DNA from: Bacteroidales bacterium
Lineage (GTDB): Bacteria; Bacteroidota; Bacteroidia; Bacteroidales; JAQUTK01
Assembly: GCA_028709785.1 (NCBI GenBank)
Contig: JAQUTK010000022.1
Location: forward strand, 1 to 60,275
Length of the DNA stretch: 60,275 bases
Direction: 5' to 3'
Part shown: positions 45,275 through 54,560 of the stretch, piece after piece
How positions within the stretch are numbered: position 1 is the first letter of the stretch
Layout of the letters: each line of letters starts with the position of its first letter
Position numbers and translations under genes: made by a program
Notes under the pieces: model-generated
Seen by the model: the letters and a program-made list of their open reading frames with translations, nothing else
What the model was told of the DNA's origin: nothing
Database searches by the model: none

Positions 45275-47110
45275 ATGAATAAAAAGCAAATTTGTTGTAT
45301 ACTGTTTATTTTGCTCTCGGTAATGGGGTATGCAAAGGAACGATATGATTTTTCACCATTACATACCTTAATCAACCGTTGGATGGCTCAAAAGATCTAT
45401 CCCGGAGCATCCGTGTGCATTGTGAAAAATGATCAGATTGTGTTTCAACAATCGTATGGAACCTATACGCCTGCTACTCCTGTCTATGTAGCTTCAGCCG
45501 GGAAATGGATCGCTGCCGCTACTATCGCCGTCGTGGTGGATAAAACGAAGCTCGACTGGGAGAATCCGGTGGATCGTTGGTTGCCTGAGTTCAGAGGAAA
45601 TCCGCAGGGAAAAATAAAACTGCGGCAGTTGCTTTCTCACACGTCAGGTATTCGCGATTACCTGCCTGATCCCGAGATCGACACCTTTTCCGTCTTAAAG
45701 AAATCGGTTGAACGAATCGTGCAGTTATCCCCCTCATTCAGTCTCGGTAGCCGTTTTCAATACGGAGGACTGGCGATGCAAGTAGCCGGACGCATGGCAG
45801 AGGTGGCTTATAAAAAAGAGTTTGAGACGATCTTTGAAGAGGAGATAGCCCGTCCGCTGGGAATGAAAAACTCGCATTTTATTCCTATCAACCTGGAGGA
45901 AGGACATGCCCCCATGCTGGGAGGCGGACTGCAAACGACACTCAATGATTACATCCATTTCCTATCGATGATCTATCATGATGGAATCTATGAAGGCAAA
46001 CAGATACTCAAAAAAGAAACAGTAGCTGAGATGCAAGCCGATCAGGTGAGAGAGGCGAGCGTCGTTTCGGGCGAATATATAGAAAAGGCTTTCGGTTCTT
46101 TTCATACCGGTATTTACGGACTGGGCGAATGGCGTGAAAAGTTGGACAGTAACGGGGTAGCCTATCAAATCAGTAGTCCCGGTTGGGCAGGGGCTTATCC
46201 CTGGATCAATAAAAAGGATAGTGTCTATGGGTTCTTTATTGCCCATGTGCAGAGCAGCCGACTGGACAAGGATTTCTCTCCATTTTATGACGCACCGATC
46301 ATTTCCAACCTCACCTCCGCGATTGTTCATAACAGCGACCGGAAACAGGGTTTTGCCGACATGGGCGATGCGCAGCTCTTTTACGAGGAAAAGGGAGTGG
46401 GTACTCCTGTGATCCTGCTGCATGCTCATAGTGTGGATCGTCGGATGTGGGATGCGCAGTTTGATGCGTTGGCCAAACATTTCCGGGTGATCCGGTATGA
46501 CTTACGTGGTTACGGACTCTCCTCTATGCCCGCGGAAGGCAAGGAATTTACAGCATGTGAGGATCTGAAAAGAGTGATGGATTTCTTACAAATACCCAAA
46601 GCACATCTGGTTGGCTTATCGTTGGGAGCCATGGTACTATCCGACTTTATGACGATGTATCCCGATCGCGTACTGTCTGCCGTGTTGGCCGATGGAGCAC
46701 TCTCGTTTGACTTACAACCCAAAGAACCGGAGCAGGATCTGAAAACTTTTAAAGCCAACTGGAAAGCATCCATGCGTGAAGGTTCCTGTGCTGATTCTCC
46801 TTTTTTAATCTCGCTGATTGACGATTGGCGTATGTGGCAGGTGTCGCATCGTGAATCTCCTAAACTCTTTCTGGGTACTTCGGCGAGAAACTACTATGAG
46901 ACGAATAAAGTAAAAACACCGGTGCTGTTTTTTGTGGGAGCCTGCGATTTTGAGGGAACAAAGAAAGCGGTAGCCGAACTCTCTGCGCTGATTCCGGGAA
47001 GCAAAATCAGTACAATCAAAAACGCAGGACATTTCTCCTGCATAGAAAAACCGGAAGAGTTTACTGAAAAACTCCTCCGGTTCATTACTGAATCATTATG
47101 TAATTTTTAA
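45275..47110 (+). CDS. Fusion of a class C beta-lactamase-like serine hydrolase and an alpha/beta hydrolase
   Basis: 611 residues with a signal peptide (cut near GYAKE). Residues about 25-340 match the beta-lactamase/D-alanyl-D-alanine peptidase fold: the SxxK motif in ASAGKW (about 74-77), LLSHTSGIRDYL, and a YGG where YxN is usual (FQYGGLAMQ, about residue 166). Residues about 370-611 form an alpha/beta hydrolase: VILLHAHSVDRRMWD, the nucleophile elbow GLSLGAM, then GACDF (Asp) and AGHFSC (His). Two different serine hydrolases in one secreted chain are unusual. Its stop codon overlaps the converging GH31 gene by 4 bp. Confidence 0.88.
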   Translation: MNKKQICCILFILLSVMGYAKERYDFSPLHTLINRWMAQKIYPGASVCIVKNDQIVFQQSYGTYTPATPVYVASAGKWIAAATIAVVVDKTKLDWENPVDRWLPEFRGNPQGKIKLRQLLSHTSGIRDYLPDPEIDTFSVLKKSVERIVQLSPSFSLGSRFQYGGLAMQVAGRMAEVAYKKEFETIFEEEIARPLGMKNSHFIPINLEEGHAPMLGGGLQTTLNDYIHFLSMIYHDGIYEGKQILKKETVAEMQADQVREASVVSGEYIEKAFGSFHTGIYGLGEWREKLDSNGVAYQISSPGWAGAYPWINKKDSVYGFFIAHVQSSRLDKDFSPFYDAPIISNLTSAIVHNSDRKQGFADMGDAQLFYEEKGVGTPVILLHAHSVDRRMWDAQFDALAKHFRVIRYDLRGYGLSSMPAEGKEFTACEDLKRVMDFLQIPKAHLVGLSLGAMVLSDFMTMYPDRVLSAVLADGALSFDLQPKEPEQDLKTFKANWKASMREGSCADSPFLISLIDDWRMWQVSHRESPKLFLGTSARNYYETNKVKTPVLFFVGACDFEGTKKAVAELSALIPGSKISTIKNAGHFSCIEKPEEFTEKLLRFITESLCNF

Positions 47111-49554
47111 AACTTTACCAAGACGTTTTCCCCTTTGTAAGTCACGCTCTCTGCTTTCTTAGCAGATCCCATCAGTTGAACATTGAACTTGCGTTCAGCC
47201 AGCATTCCGGTAAATGAACCTTTGCGATCATGGATAGTCAACACCTTTTTCGCATCATTCCACGAGAATGTGATGGTTGAATAGGCTCCCTTCTCATAGT
47301 TGTAATTGTCATTTTCATCTTCATACAACGTAAACTCGCCGTTAGCTCCGGGATAAACGCGTATGTCAAGATTATCCCATCTCTTCTCAGTGGCAAATTG
47401 TACTTTGGGTCCGAAAGGAAGGATACTACCAGCCTTTATATACAAAGGAATGATATCGATCGTTGTCTCTTTTGTGATCTCCTTGCCACCTTTGATTTTC
47501 TCATTGGTCCAGAAGTCATACCAGGTCGTCCCGGCAGGCAAATAAACTTTCGCTGATTTACTTTGTGTGAAGTTTACAGCCGAACCGTTATTCTTGTTAT
47601 CCGCGTCTTTTCTGTCCCAACCGGTTTGAGTATTGGATCTTACAATCTTCTCCGGAGTATATTGCGCATTGACAACCGGAGCAACCAATATGGACTTACC
47701 AAACATATACTCGTTGCCCAGATCCTTTACGTTTTTATCGTTAAAGTCCATCACCAAAGCACGCATGAATGTAGATTGGCTATTGGTAACTGTCCAGGAA
47801 GTAGAGTAGATATAAGGAAGCAAAGAGTAACGCAAATCAATCGCTTTTGCTATTGCATCGTAGATAGGTTCGCCCTTCTTTCCAAAGTTATAAATCTCTC
47901 TTGGAACATCCGTTCCGTGTGAACGCATCATTGGAGTAAAGGCTCCAAACTGCAACCATCGCACATACAGTTCCTGGAAAGATGGATTTTTTGCTCCTGA
48001 TCCATCGCTCCAACCGTTGTTATACGCACCTGCGAAAAAGCCACCTATATCTGTGTTCCAATAAGGAATGGCGCTCAAAGAAAAGTTGAGGCCGGCAGGT
48101 ATCTGATTGCGGAAATTCTGCCAAGACGAATTCACGTCGCCCGACCATGTGTTAGCTCCATAACGTTGCTGACCGGCAAATGCCGAACGGGTAAGAATAA
48201 ATACACGTTTGTCCGAACTTGCTGCACGCTGATGTTCAGCAACACCTCCAACAGCCATCAAAGGAAACGCATTACGCACTTTGCGGAATGAGCCAAGATA
48301 CGTTTTCAAATCGAAATCCGAAGGTTTGAACGACAGGTGATCCGGTTCGGTTGAGTCCATCCACCAGCCATCGATACCTATTGAGAAGAGTCCTTTGTTC
48401 AGATACTTCCAGTAAATATCACGTGCTTCAGGGTTGTATGGGTCGTACGGTTGAACGCCGGAAGGGAACTCCATATCAGGTGGCCATTTGTCCAATCCGG
48501 ATTGTGGCCAGGTCTGGAAGTTCAGAAGCATTCCTTTAGGCTCCATTTCGCGAAATTGTTTTGTTTGCGGACCAAAAGACGACCAGATCGAAATGATCAG
48601 GTGTGCATTCTGATTATGGATGTCATCCACCATCTTTTTGGGGTTAGGAAACTCAGGATTGTAAAAATCCATGGCATTCCACAGATAATTATGTCCCCAG
48701 TACTGCCAGTCCTGAATGATACCATCCAATGGCACACCCAGCTCACGATACTTACTAACCACACCCACCAATTCGTTCTGGCTTTTGTAACGTTCTTTAC
48801 TCTGCCAGTAGCCGAAAGTCCACAACGGAAACATAGGCGCTTGTCCGCTCAGGTCACGCATGCAGGCAATTGATCCGTCTATGTTGCCACCAAACATAAC
48901 ATAGTAATCAATGCAATCGCCCACATCCGATCTGAAGGAGGTGCTTTCGGGTTTGTCTTCGTACAGAGTCGGGGAGTAATTATCCCAGTACAATCCATAT
49001 CCCTTCGTTGATACAAAGAAAGGAACATAGTCATCTGTATTTCCCTGTACCATGTTGATCCGGACATTACGTTGCGACATTTTGCCTTGCTGTTGCTGTC
49101 CCAAGCCATAGATACCCTCTTCTTTGTCCAATACAAATGACTGTTGGATTGTGTATGTTTTTGAACCGGCGTCATCAAAATCAGTAAATGACGCGCCTGA
49201 TTCTTTCTCGCTTAAAAGCAGCTTCCCGTCCACAGTAGCATACGTAATCTTGCCCGACTTTGTATCGATGCTGATTTTCAGTTTTTCACTTTTCAACGAG
49301 ATAGCTCCCCCTTTCTGGTTGATAGCAAACTTCGTCATTTGAGGCTTCTTAATGACAGTTAAGCTGTTCTTGACAACTGTTTTTCCCTCAGGCGATTTGA
49401 TTACCCTTACTGTGGAAGGAGAATAGAATTGAATTTCTACATCCGTTGAGTTGATTTTTGTTTTTACACCAAGTTCTGTTTTCTGAACCGTTTGCGCCAT
49501 TCCACTGAATACAAGAATCATCAGTAATGACAGCGTTAATTTAAATTTCTTCAT
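47107..49554 (-). CDS. GH31 family alpha-glycosidase
   Basis: 815 residues with a signal peptide (cut near SGMAQ). Order: N-terminal beta-sandwich with EEGIYGLGQQQQG, a TIM barrel with the substrate strand VPLDGIIQDWQYWG (about residue 268), and the nucleophile motif GIDGWWMDSTEPDHL (about residues 391-405, Asp in WMDS). The general acid is expected in WSGDVNSSW. Distal beta domains follow. The long form and WMDSTEPD resemble alpha-xylosidase or alpha-glucosidase members of GH31; the substrate is not fixed by sequence alone. It converges with the hydrolase fusion gene. Confidence 0.9.
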   Translation of the reverse strand: MKKFKLTLSLLMILVFSGMAQTVQKTELGVKTKINSTDVEIQFYSPSTVRVIKSPEGKTVVKNSLTVIKKPQMTKFAINQKGGAISLKSEKLKISIDTKSGKITYATVDGKLLLSEKESGASFTDFDDAGSKTYTIQQSFVLDKEEGIYGLGQQQQGKMSQRNVRINMVQGNTDDYVPFFVSTKGYGLYWDNYSPTLYEDKPESTSFRSDVGDCIDYYVMFGGNIDGSIACMRDLSGQAPMFPLWTFGYWQSKERYKSQNELVGVVSKYRELGVPLDGIIQDWQYWGHNYLWNAMDFYNPEFPNPKKMVDDIHNQNAHLIISIWSSFGPQTKQFREMEPKGMLLNFQTWPQSGLDKWPPDMEFPSGVQPYDPYNPEARDIYWKYLNKGLFSIGIDGWWMDSTEPDHLSFKPSDFDLKTYLGSFRKVRNAFPLMAVGGVAEHQRAASSDKRVFILTRSAFAGQQRYGANTWSGDVNSSWQNFRNQIPAGLNFSLSAIPYWNTDIGGFFAGAYNNGWSDGSGAKNPSFQELYVRWLQFGAFTPMMRSHGTDVPREIYNFGKKGEPIYDAIAKAIDLRYSLLPYIYSTSWTVTNSQSTFMRALVMDFNDKNVKDLGNEYMFGKSILVAPVVNAQYTPEKIVRSNTQTGWDRKDADNKNNGSAVNFTQSKSAKVYLPAGTTWYDFWTNEKIKGGKEITKETTIDIIPLYIKAGSILPFGPKVQFATEKRWDNLDIRVYPGANGEFTLYEDENDNYNYEKGAYSTITFSWNDAKKVLTIHDRKGSFTGMLAERKFNVQLMGSAKKAESVTYKGENVLVKF

Positions 49555-49901
49555 AAACTGGTTGTCTGTTTTTTGTGTACTTATTTAGTTTCTCAAGATT
49601 TAAAAGGTGACCAAAAGTCGCGTTTAATCCACCGACTTATTGTCTTCTGTTTTGTTAAAAGATTAAGATCCCGTCGAATTGGGTACTCTAAGATTGTTTT
49701 ACATGATACATTGGCAGAAAGCCTCTCAACAGGCTAAATCCATGTATGTTTTTCTTAACCACTCATTCTTGTAATCTTCAAAAATTTGTTTCTCTTCGTG
49801 TATTCCTTTTCCAATACAACGAGCTATTATTCTCAATACCAGCTACAAATATAAATAAATATTTCAATAATCAGCTTCTTCAGAGACTAATACGGCTTTT
49901 C
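49555..49901. other. Gap between the esterase 3' end and the GH31 5' end
   Basis: 347 bp with AT-rich sequence. It must hold the GH31 promoter on the minus strand, but I find no good TAnnTTTG box. A short plus-strand frame near 49746 looks like chance. Confidence 0.4.
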
Positions 49902-51464
49902 TTATTTGGCCCATGCCGCCCCTTCAGGAGTACGTCTCCATTTGAAATAGCTATCTAATACTTTCAGCGATTGGGCACTCGGTACCGGACCCGTGTGTGG
50001 TGTTTGATTGAAATACATCAATACTGGGTTCTTTTCACTGAATGCCGGCCATTCAGGCATACCTTCGCCATTGGGTGTTCCATATTTTGCAAAGTTTGTC
50101 CAGTAGGTAGCCATCGCTTCCGAAATTGCCAGATCGCTTTTTGTCGTCTGAGGATCTGATGCGTTCAGATGATTAAAAACAAACGCGACTTCCTGTCCAT
50201 GTGGAGATCCGTATCCATAACGCGGTGATTCTTTCGGGTAGTCCGGGTGCTGATCAAAATAGTAAAAATAAACCTTAGACTTTCCTGTTTTTGACTGAAG
50301 CGTAGCCCAGGCCCATGTCTGCCATCCAAAAGCAGCATCGCGTGCTAAGTCCCGTGCAGTTTTCGGAACGGAGTTTTCTCCTGCCGGATAAGCTTTAATC
50401 AGTTCGTCGGCAAACTTCCCATATCGGTTTTTCACTCCGGCTATATACTCTTCCGGTGTTCTTCCCGGAGAGAAACTGGCACCTTCATCGGAATTGTATC
50501 CGATAAGTACCGCTACATCATTGTATTTGCCCGCTTCATAGAGTTTGTACTGATCGTCTGGAATCACAACTCCATCCACAATAGGCCATCCACCTGCCAT
50601 TCCAAATCCAGAAGGGATCTTGTCAGCGGGCAACTTACGAAGCTCTGCAATAGAAGAGGCTCCAGACTTTTGAACAAACGTCTCCCCGTCGGTTTCAGCT
50701 TGTTTCAGCGTTTTCATATTTTCGCCCGGATACGTGGTCGGACGTGTCGGACCAAATGAACCGCCGCTTTCTGACACAGCTCCCCGAAACAACCCTTTTG
50801 CCAACGGAGAGGCGCAAAGCATACTCACAGAGATACCTCCCGCCGATTCACCAAAGATGGTCACCTTATCAGGATCACCACCAAAAGCCGCAATGTTTTT
50901 CTGTATCCACTTTAGTCCTTCGATCTGATCCAGGATACCGTAGTTTCCCGAGACATGATCCGGACTCTCAGCACTTAGTTGAGGATGTGCCAAAAAACCT
51001 AATTGTCCCACACGATAAGCGATACTCACTAAAATGACCCCTTTCTTTGCCAGCTTCTCACCACTGTAAACAGGATCGGAAGTTGAGCCGAAACTGAATC
51101 CACCGCCATAAATCCAAACAAGTACCGGGAGACGATCATTTGCCGATTTGGCAGGAGACCATACATTCAGATACAAACAATCCTCACTCTTTCCCGAAGG
51201 AGAATTGCCGCCCTGCATGGGAGCAGGAGCAAACTTTGTGGCTTGTTTTACGCCATCCCACTTTTGAGGAGGCCTGGGTGCACTCCATCGAAGTTCGCCT
51301 ACAGGCGGAGTAGCAAAAGGCACTCCTTTATAGACCGTTAATCCATCTTCATAAACCCCTTGCAACAATCCTTCATTCACCTTTATGGGTGCCGGTTGTT
51401 GTGCAAAGCCTTTGCCGAAGCAACACGCGATAAACATCGCCACTAACCAATTTGTTTTCATCAT
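49902..51464 (-). CDS. Secreted type B carboxylesterase
   Basis: About 520 residues from the start chosen at 51464 (MMKTNWLV). The frame opens 9 nt earlier, but a strong AAGGAGG sits directly against that first ATG and is spaced 9 nt from the chosen one, so the inner start is better. The signal peptide cuts near GKGFAQ. The catalytic elbow is FGESAGGISVSML (about residue 210), with VWIYGGGFSFGS forming the oxyanion hole; the acid is expected around NSDEGASF and the His around GSPHGQEV. It probably removes acyl groups from plant or microbial glycans, given its hydrolase neighbours. Confidence 0.9.
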   Translation of the reverse strand: MMKTNWLVAMFIACCFGKGFAQQPAPIKVNEGLLQGVYEDGLTVYKGVPFATPPVGELRWSAPRPPQKWDGVKQATKFAPAPMQGGNSPSGKSEDCLYLNVWSPAKSANDRLPVLVWIYGGGFSFGSTSDPVYSGEKLAKKGVILVSIAYRVGQLGFLAHPQLSAESPDHVSGNYGILDQIEGLKWIQKNIAAFGGDPDKVTIFGESAGGISVSMLCASPLAKGLFRGAVSESGGSFGPTRPTTYPGENMKTLKQAETDGETFVQKSGASSIAELRKLPADKIPSGFGMAGGWPIVDGVVIPDDQYKLYEAGKYNDVAVLIGYNSDEGASFSPGRTPEEYIAGVKNRYGKFADELIKAYPAGENSVPKTARDLARDAAFGWQTWAWATLQSKTGKSKVYFYYFDQHPDYPKESPRYGYGSPHGQEVAFVFNHLNASDPQTTKSDLAISEAMATYWTNFAKYGTPNGEGMPEWPAFSEKNPVLMYFNQTPHTGPVPSAQSLKVLDSYFKWRRTPEGAAWAK

Positions 51465-51604
51465 AAGAATCATCCTCCTTAATATGTTTTAATACCGGCG
51501 CAAATATAGATGATTATTTTGGATTCAAACCGCACCGGTGAATCAAATTTATCATTCGTATGGAAAGGCGACTATTCGCGCTCCGGGTAGACAGAGCAAC
51601 TGCT

Positions 51605-51790
51605 TTACCTCTTCTTCAGGTTATATCTGTTTCTCAGTGCCTCTTTTTTCTCTTCATCCAACGAGTTGAAGTATCCTTTCCAGCCCGGGCAGAAATTAAT
51701 ATGCCACCGCCAGAATCTTCCGGCAAACGATTTTGGGGTTTTGTCATATTTCGCCCGCATGGTACAATTCTCACAAGTATGTTCTGCCAT
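51605..51790 (-). CDS. Small Cys-rich conserved protein
   Basis: 61 residues. The sequence contains a CENC pair (Cys6, Cys9) and later H30 and C34 (HINFC), which together could bind a metal such as zinc. The tail is rich in Lys, Glu and Arg (LDEEKKEALRNRYNLKKR) and helical. I recognise its style from small Bacteroidetes proteins with no assigned role. It lies between an esterase and a DNA glycosylase on the same strand, 65 nt after the latter's stop. Confidence 0.7.
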   Translation of the reverse strand: MAEHTCENCTMRAKYDKTPKSFAGRFWRWHINFCPGWKGYFNSLDEEKKEALRNRYNLKKR

Positions 51791-51855
51791 AATACTTAAA
51801 TTTTAGTAGTACACAAATAGCTATAGTCTGTTGCAAATAATCTCAGAAATGGATA

Positions 51856-52695
51856 TTAATGATGCAAATGTAAGTTCTGACACTCCGGACAGTAATAAAC
51901 CGATCCGCCAAGATAGGCTTCTTTTTCGATTGAGCTGCCACAGCGAGGACAAGGATTTTTCCATGTTTTCGCAGAAAGGATTGTCTGATATCCACCGTTG
52001 TTGCCGAAAAGGTCCGTCTGCGTGTCGCGCCCGCCTTCATTCGTCATTTTCAGGATGGTCTCTTTTAGACTCTTGAAGAGCGTTTCTTTCTTTGCGTCGG
52101 ATAGACTTAGTACCTTTTGTTTCGGGTGGATGCGGGCATTGAAGAGGATATCCTGAACTACACCATTACCTACCCCGGGGATGCGCTGTTCGGTGGCAAG
52201 CAAGGCTTTAGCGGTCAGAGTCTTCGGGGCTTCAGCAAAGAGTTTGTCGAATAATGCCGGAGTGTAATCATTGCTCAACGGGGAGATACTTTCCTTACTC
52301 AACAGGTAGTATTTATTATCGATGGTACCGTCCGGAAAGGTGTTGATGAAACCATACATGGCAACAGTGAAAACAAGAAATGAGTTGTCATCGAAAGTAA
52401 GTAACAGTTGGTAGTTGGCCGGGATTTTATCGTCCGGGTTATAGAAATGAGCACTTACGCCGTCGCCTATATTTATAATTGTCTTGTCGGACAGATTGAA
52501 ATCAACAAACATACCATAGCCCTGTGAAGATTCTATGGTTTTGCCAACAAGTAGCTTACCATATTCCATTGGGTCACTGTTGTAGAACGTGAACTTGTGT
52601 GGTTTGGTAGCGTTAAATACCTGCGTGATGGTTTTTCCGCGTAAAGTGTAGTTTGCTTGCTTGCTCAGAGTGAGCACTTCAGGAAGTTCTAACAT
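51856..52695 (-). CDS. Fpg/Nei family DNA glycosylase, N-terminal catalytic proline replaced
   Basis: 279 residues. The N-terminus reads MLELPEV where active Fpg and Nei enzymes have M-P-E-L-P-E-V, so the nucleophilic Pro2 is Leu here; the catalytic Glu (E3) is kept. The helix-two-turn-helix region (VGNGVVQDILFNARIHPKQ) and the C-terminal zinc finger (Cys pairs in CPRCG and CPECQ, 16 residues apart) are intact. It may use another N-terminal amine, as NEIL3 does with Val2, or be altered in activity. A -7 box TATATTTG lies on the minus strand (plus 52739-52746), 43 nt before the ATG. Confidence 0.88.
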   Translation of the reverse strand: MLELPEVLTLSKQANYTLRGKTITQVFNATKPHKFTFYNSDPMEYGKLLVGKTIESSQGYGMFVDFNLSDKTIINIGDGVSAHFYNPDDKIPANYQLLLTFDDNSFLVFTVAMYGFINTFPDGTIDNKYYLLSKESISPLSNDYTPALFDKLFAEAPKTLTAKALLATEQRIPGVGNGVVQDILFNARIHPKQKVLSLSDAKKETLFKSLKETILKMTNEGGRDTQTDLFGNNGGYQTILSAKTWKNPCPRCGSSIEKEAYLGGSVYYCPECQNLHLHH

Positions 52696-53047
52696 ATTGA
52701 TTGTGATTTATTGTTTGTCAACAGTTTGATCCATGCAGCAAATATACAAAGCTTATTTTGGAAATATTGTTCTAATCAGGCTTTTTTCTTGGTTTTGTTA
52801 TCTGGAATCGTAATATTTCCTCGTGGCTGTTAGTTCCACTCCCAATGCGAATGTAACATTTTGGAAGAAAAAGAATCAATCGGTTCTATATTTGACGTTA
52901 GAGTAACTAATCCGGATTTGTTTGAAGGCTTTCCATGCCATATTATTCATAGTGTTATTACCCACTTTGCAGAAAATACGAGTAAAAGACTTTTTATGTG
53001 TGTTTTTTGTCTAAAGTAATACGCTCTTTATAGATAGTAGATTTGTC
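52696..53047. other. Gap upstream of the glycosylase gene and downstream of the GH28-like gene
   Basis: 352 bp. Besides the -7 box of the glycosylase gene (52739-52746), I see no gene, hairpin with a T-run, or repeat. Confidence 0.45.
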
Positions 53048-54556
53048 TCACTTACCCTTCGGTAGCGATTCGGGTACCGAAAGAAATGTCATTCCTTCCA
53101 CGTGAGGCCCAACATAGATATTGGCAAAATCGGATGCCGGCATATATCCCGGCTTTTTCATTTTGTCCCATATTAACTCACCGTTTATCATAAGATTCTC
53201 AAACACAATATTTTTAACCATCCGTGTATCGTCATACCCTTCAATAATAGACGTTGTCGCCTTTGTGCCGTTATAACTTATATTTTTAAAATAGATATCT
53301 TCGATACCCCTTCCCGGCGCCTTGGCATATTTTTTATTGAACTCTATCCGCAAACTGAACAGCTGTCCGCGTTCCACCTCTTCGATACGAATATCTTCAA
53401 AACGGATGTTGCGTAGCAGATTACCATCGGCAACGCCCATTGCAAGACATCCGCGATAACTCATCTGCGGTTCATCCTGATTCAGAATATCAATGTTTTT
53501 GTACACAACATCCTCAATGATCTCCCAATGACCGGGCTCAGAGTTACCATGCCCCCCGATATTTATAGCATGCGCCACGTCCGCCCATATCGTTGAATTT
53601 TGCACCAAGATATTCCGACTATCGCCGTAAAAATTCCAACGATGATTGTAAACGGCAATACAATCATCAGAGTTTCGCATAAACACCCCATCAATCAACG
53701 CATATTGATTACAAAACAGATCAATGCCGTCGCCCCATCCCTTGCTACTGAAAGAACGGATATTCCGCACCGTGAGATGGGTAGATTGCCCACTACATAC
53801 CGTATAATGGCTTGGATTCAGGAATATAAGATCCTCCACCAAGACACTATCCGAAAAATTCACTCCTACGCCGTCATTTGGTTTATACACAATACCCCGA
53901 CCGCAAATACGAACATTTTTTACATGTTCGCAACTAATACTTCCCTGCAACACGGCACCTCCAGACAAATAAAGGGTCTTACCATCGGTAAGATTCAGTG
54001 TCCCTCCCTTGATTTTGTGAAATCCGGGAGTCAGATAGATTACTGATGTATCTTTCGGATCTGGTTTGTAAGTTTCGGGCGCGTTGGAAAAGAGGTGCAA
54101 ATTATGGAATCGGTCACCATTCACTTCCACCGACAGGTTACAGGGCTTTTCCAACGAAAAAGTAAGTGTTTTCCCTTTAACAACCGACTTGATTTGATAG
54201 GATAGAGGACGGATTAGCGCTGACTGGATTTTACCCTTTTTGTATGTTACTGATACATCTACTTTCCCCTTAAAATCAAAATAGACCATAGACGACTTGC
54301 TGACATTGTGCATATCAACAAGCGCTTCGTATTCATAGAGATCCTTCCACTCGCCACCCGGTATCCTCACTTTAACGACAAAATCATCGTTATGCGGAAT
54401 GCTGTCTGACCCCGGATATACAATCAGCTCATTTTGTGCAGCAAGTGAACCATGAAACACAAATATAAAAATCAAAGCAATCCAATTATTCCGTTGAATC
54501 AGTGTAATCGGCCATTGAACCATTTTTCTCCATCCCGGGAGATTTACTTTTTCCAT
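53048..54556 (-). CDS. GH28-like parallel beta-helix hydrolase
   Basis: 502 residues with an N-terminal hydrophobic segment after about 27 residues, a signal peptide or anchor ending near SLAAQ. The C-terminal part is a right-handed beta-helix with GH28-type motifs: WGDGIDLFC (about residue 274), RNSDDCIAVYNH (about 294; polygalacturonases have GDDC) and INIGGHGNSEP (about 333; GHG). A polygalacturonase-type or related dextranase-like glycan hydrolase is likely, but the substrate is open. It is last in a run of three same-strand genes (4-nt gap to the previous stop). Confidence 0.8.
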   Translation of the reverse strand: MEKVNLPGWRKMVQWPITLIQRNNWIALIFIFVFHGSLAAQNELIVYPGSDSIPHNDDFVVKVRIPGGEWKDLYEYEALVDMHNVSKSSMVYFDFKGKVDVSVTYKKGKIQSALIRPLSYQIKSVVKGKTLTFSLEKPCNLSVEVNGDRFHNLHLFSNAPETYKPDPKDTSVIYLTPGFHKIKGGTLNLTDGKTLYLSGGAVLQGSISCEHVKNVRICGRGIVYKPNDGVGVNFSDSVLVEDLIFLNPSHYTVCSGQSTHLTVRNIRSFSSKGWGDGIDLFCNQYALIDGVFMRNSDDCIAVYNHRWNFYGDSRNILVQNSTIWADVAHAINIGGHGNSEPGHWEIIEDVVYKNIDILNQDEPQMSYRGCLAMGVADGNLLRNIRFEDIRIEEVERGQLFSLRIEFNKKYAKAPGRGIEDIYFKNISYNGTKATTSIIEGYDDTRMVKNIVFENLMINGELIWDKMKKPGYMPASDFANIYVGPHVEGMTFLSVPESLPKGK

Positions 54557-54560
54557 CTTG

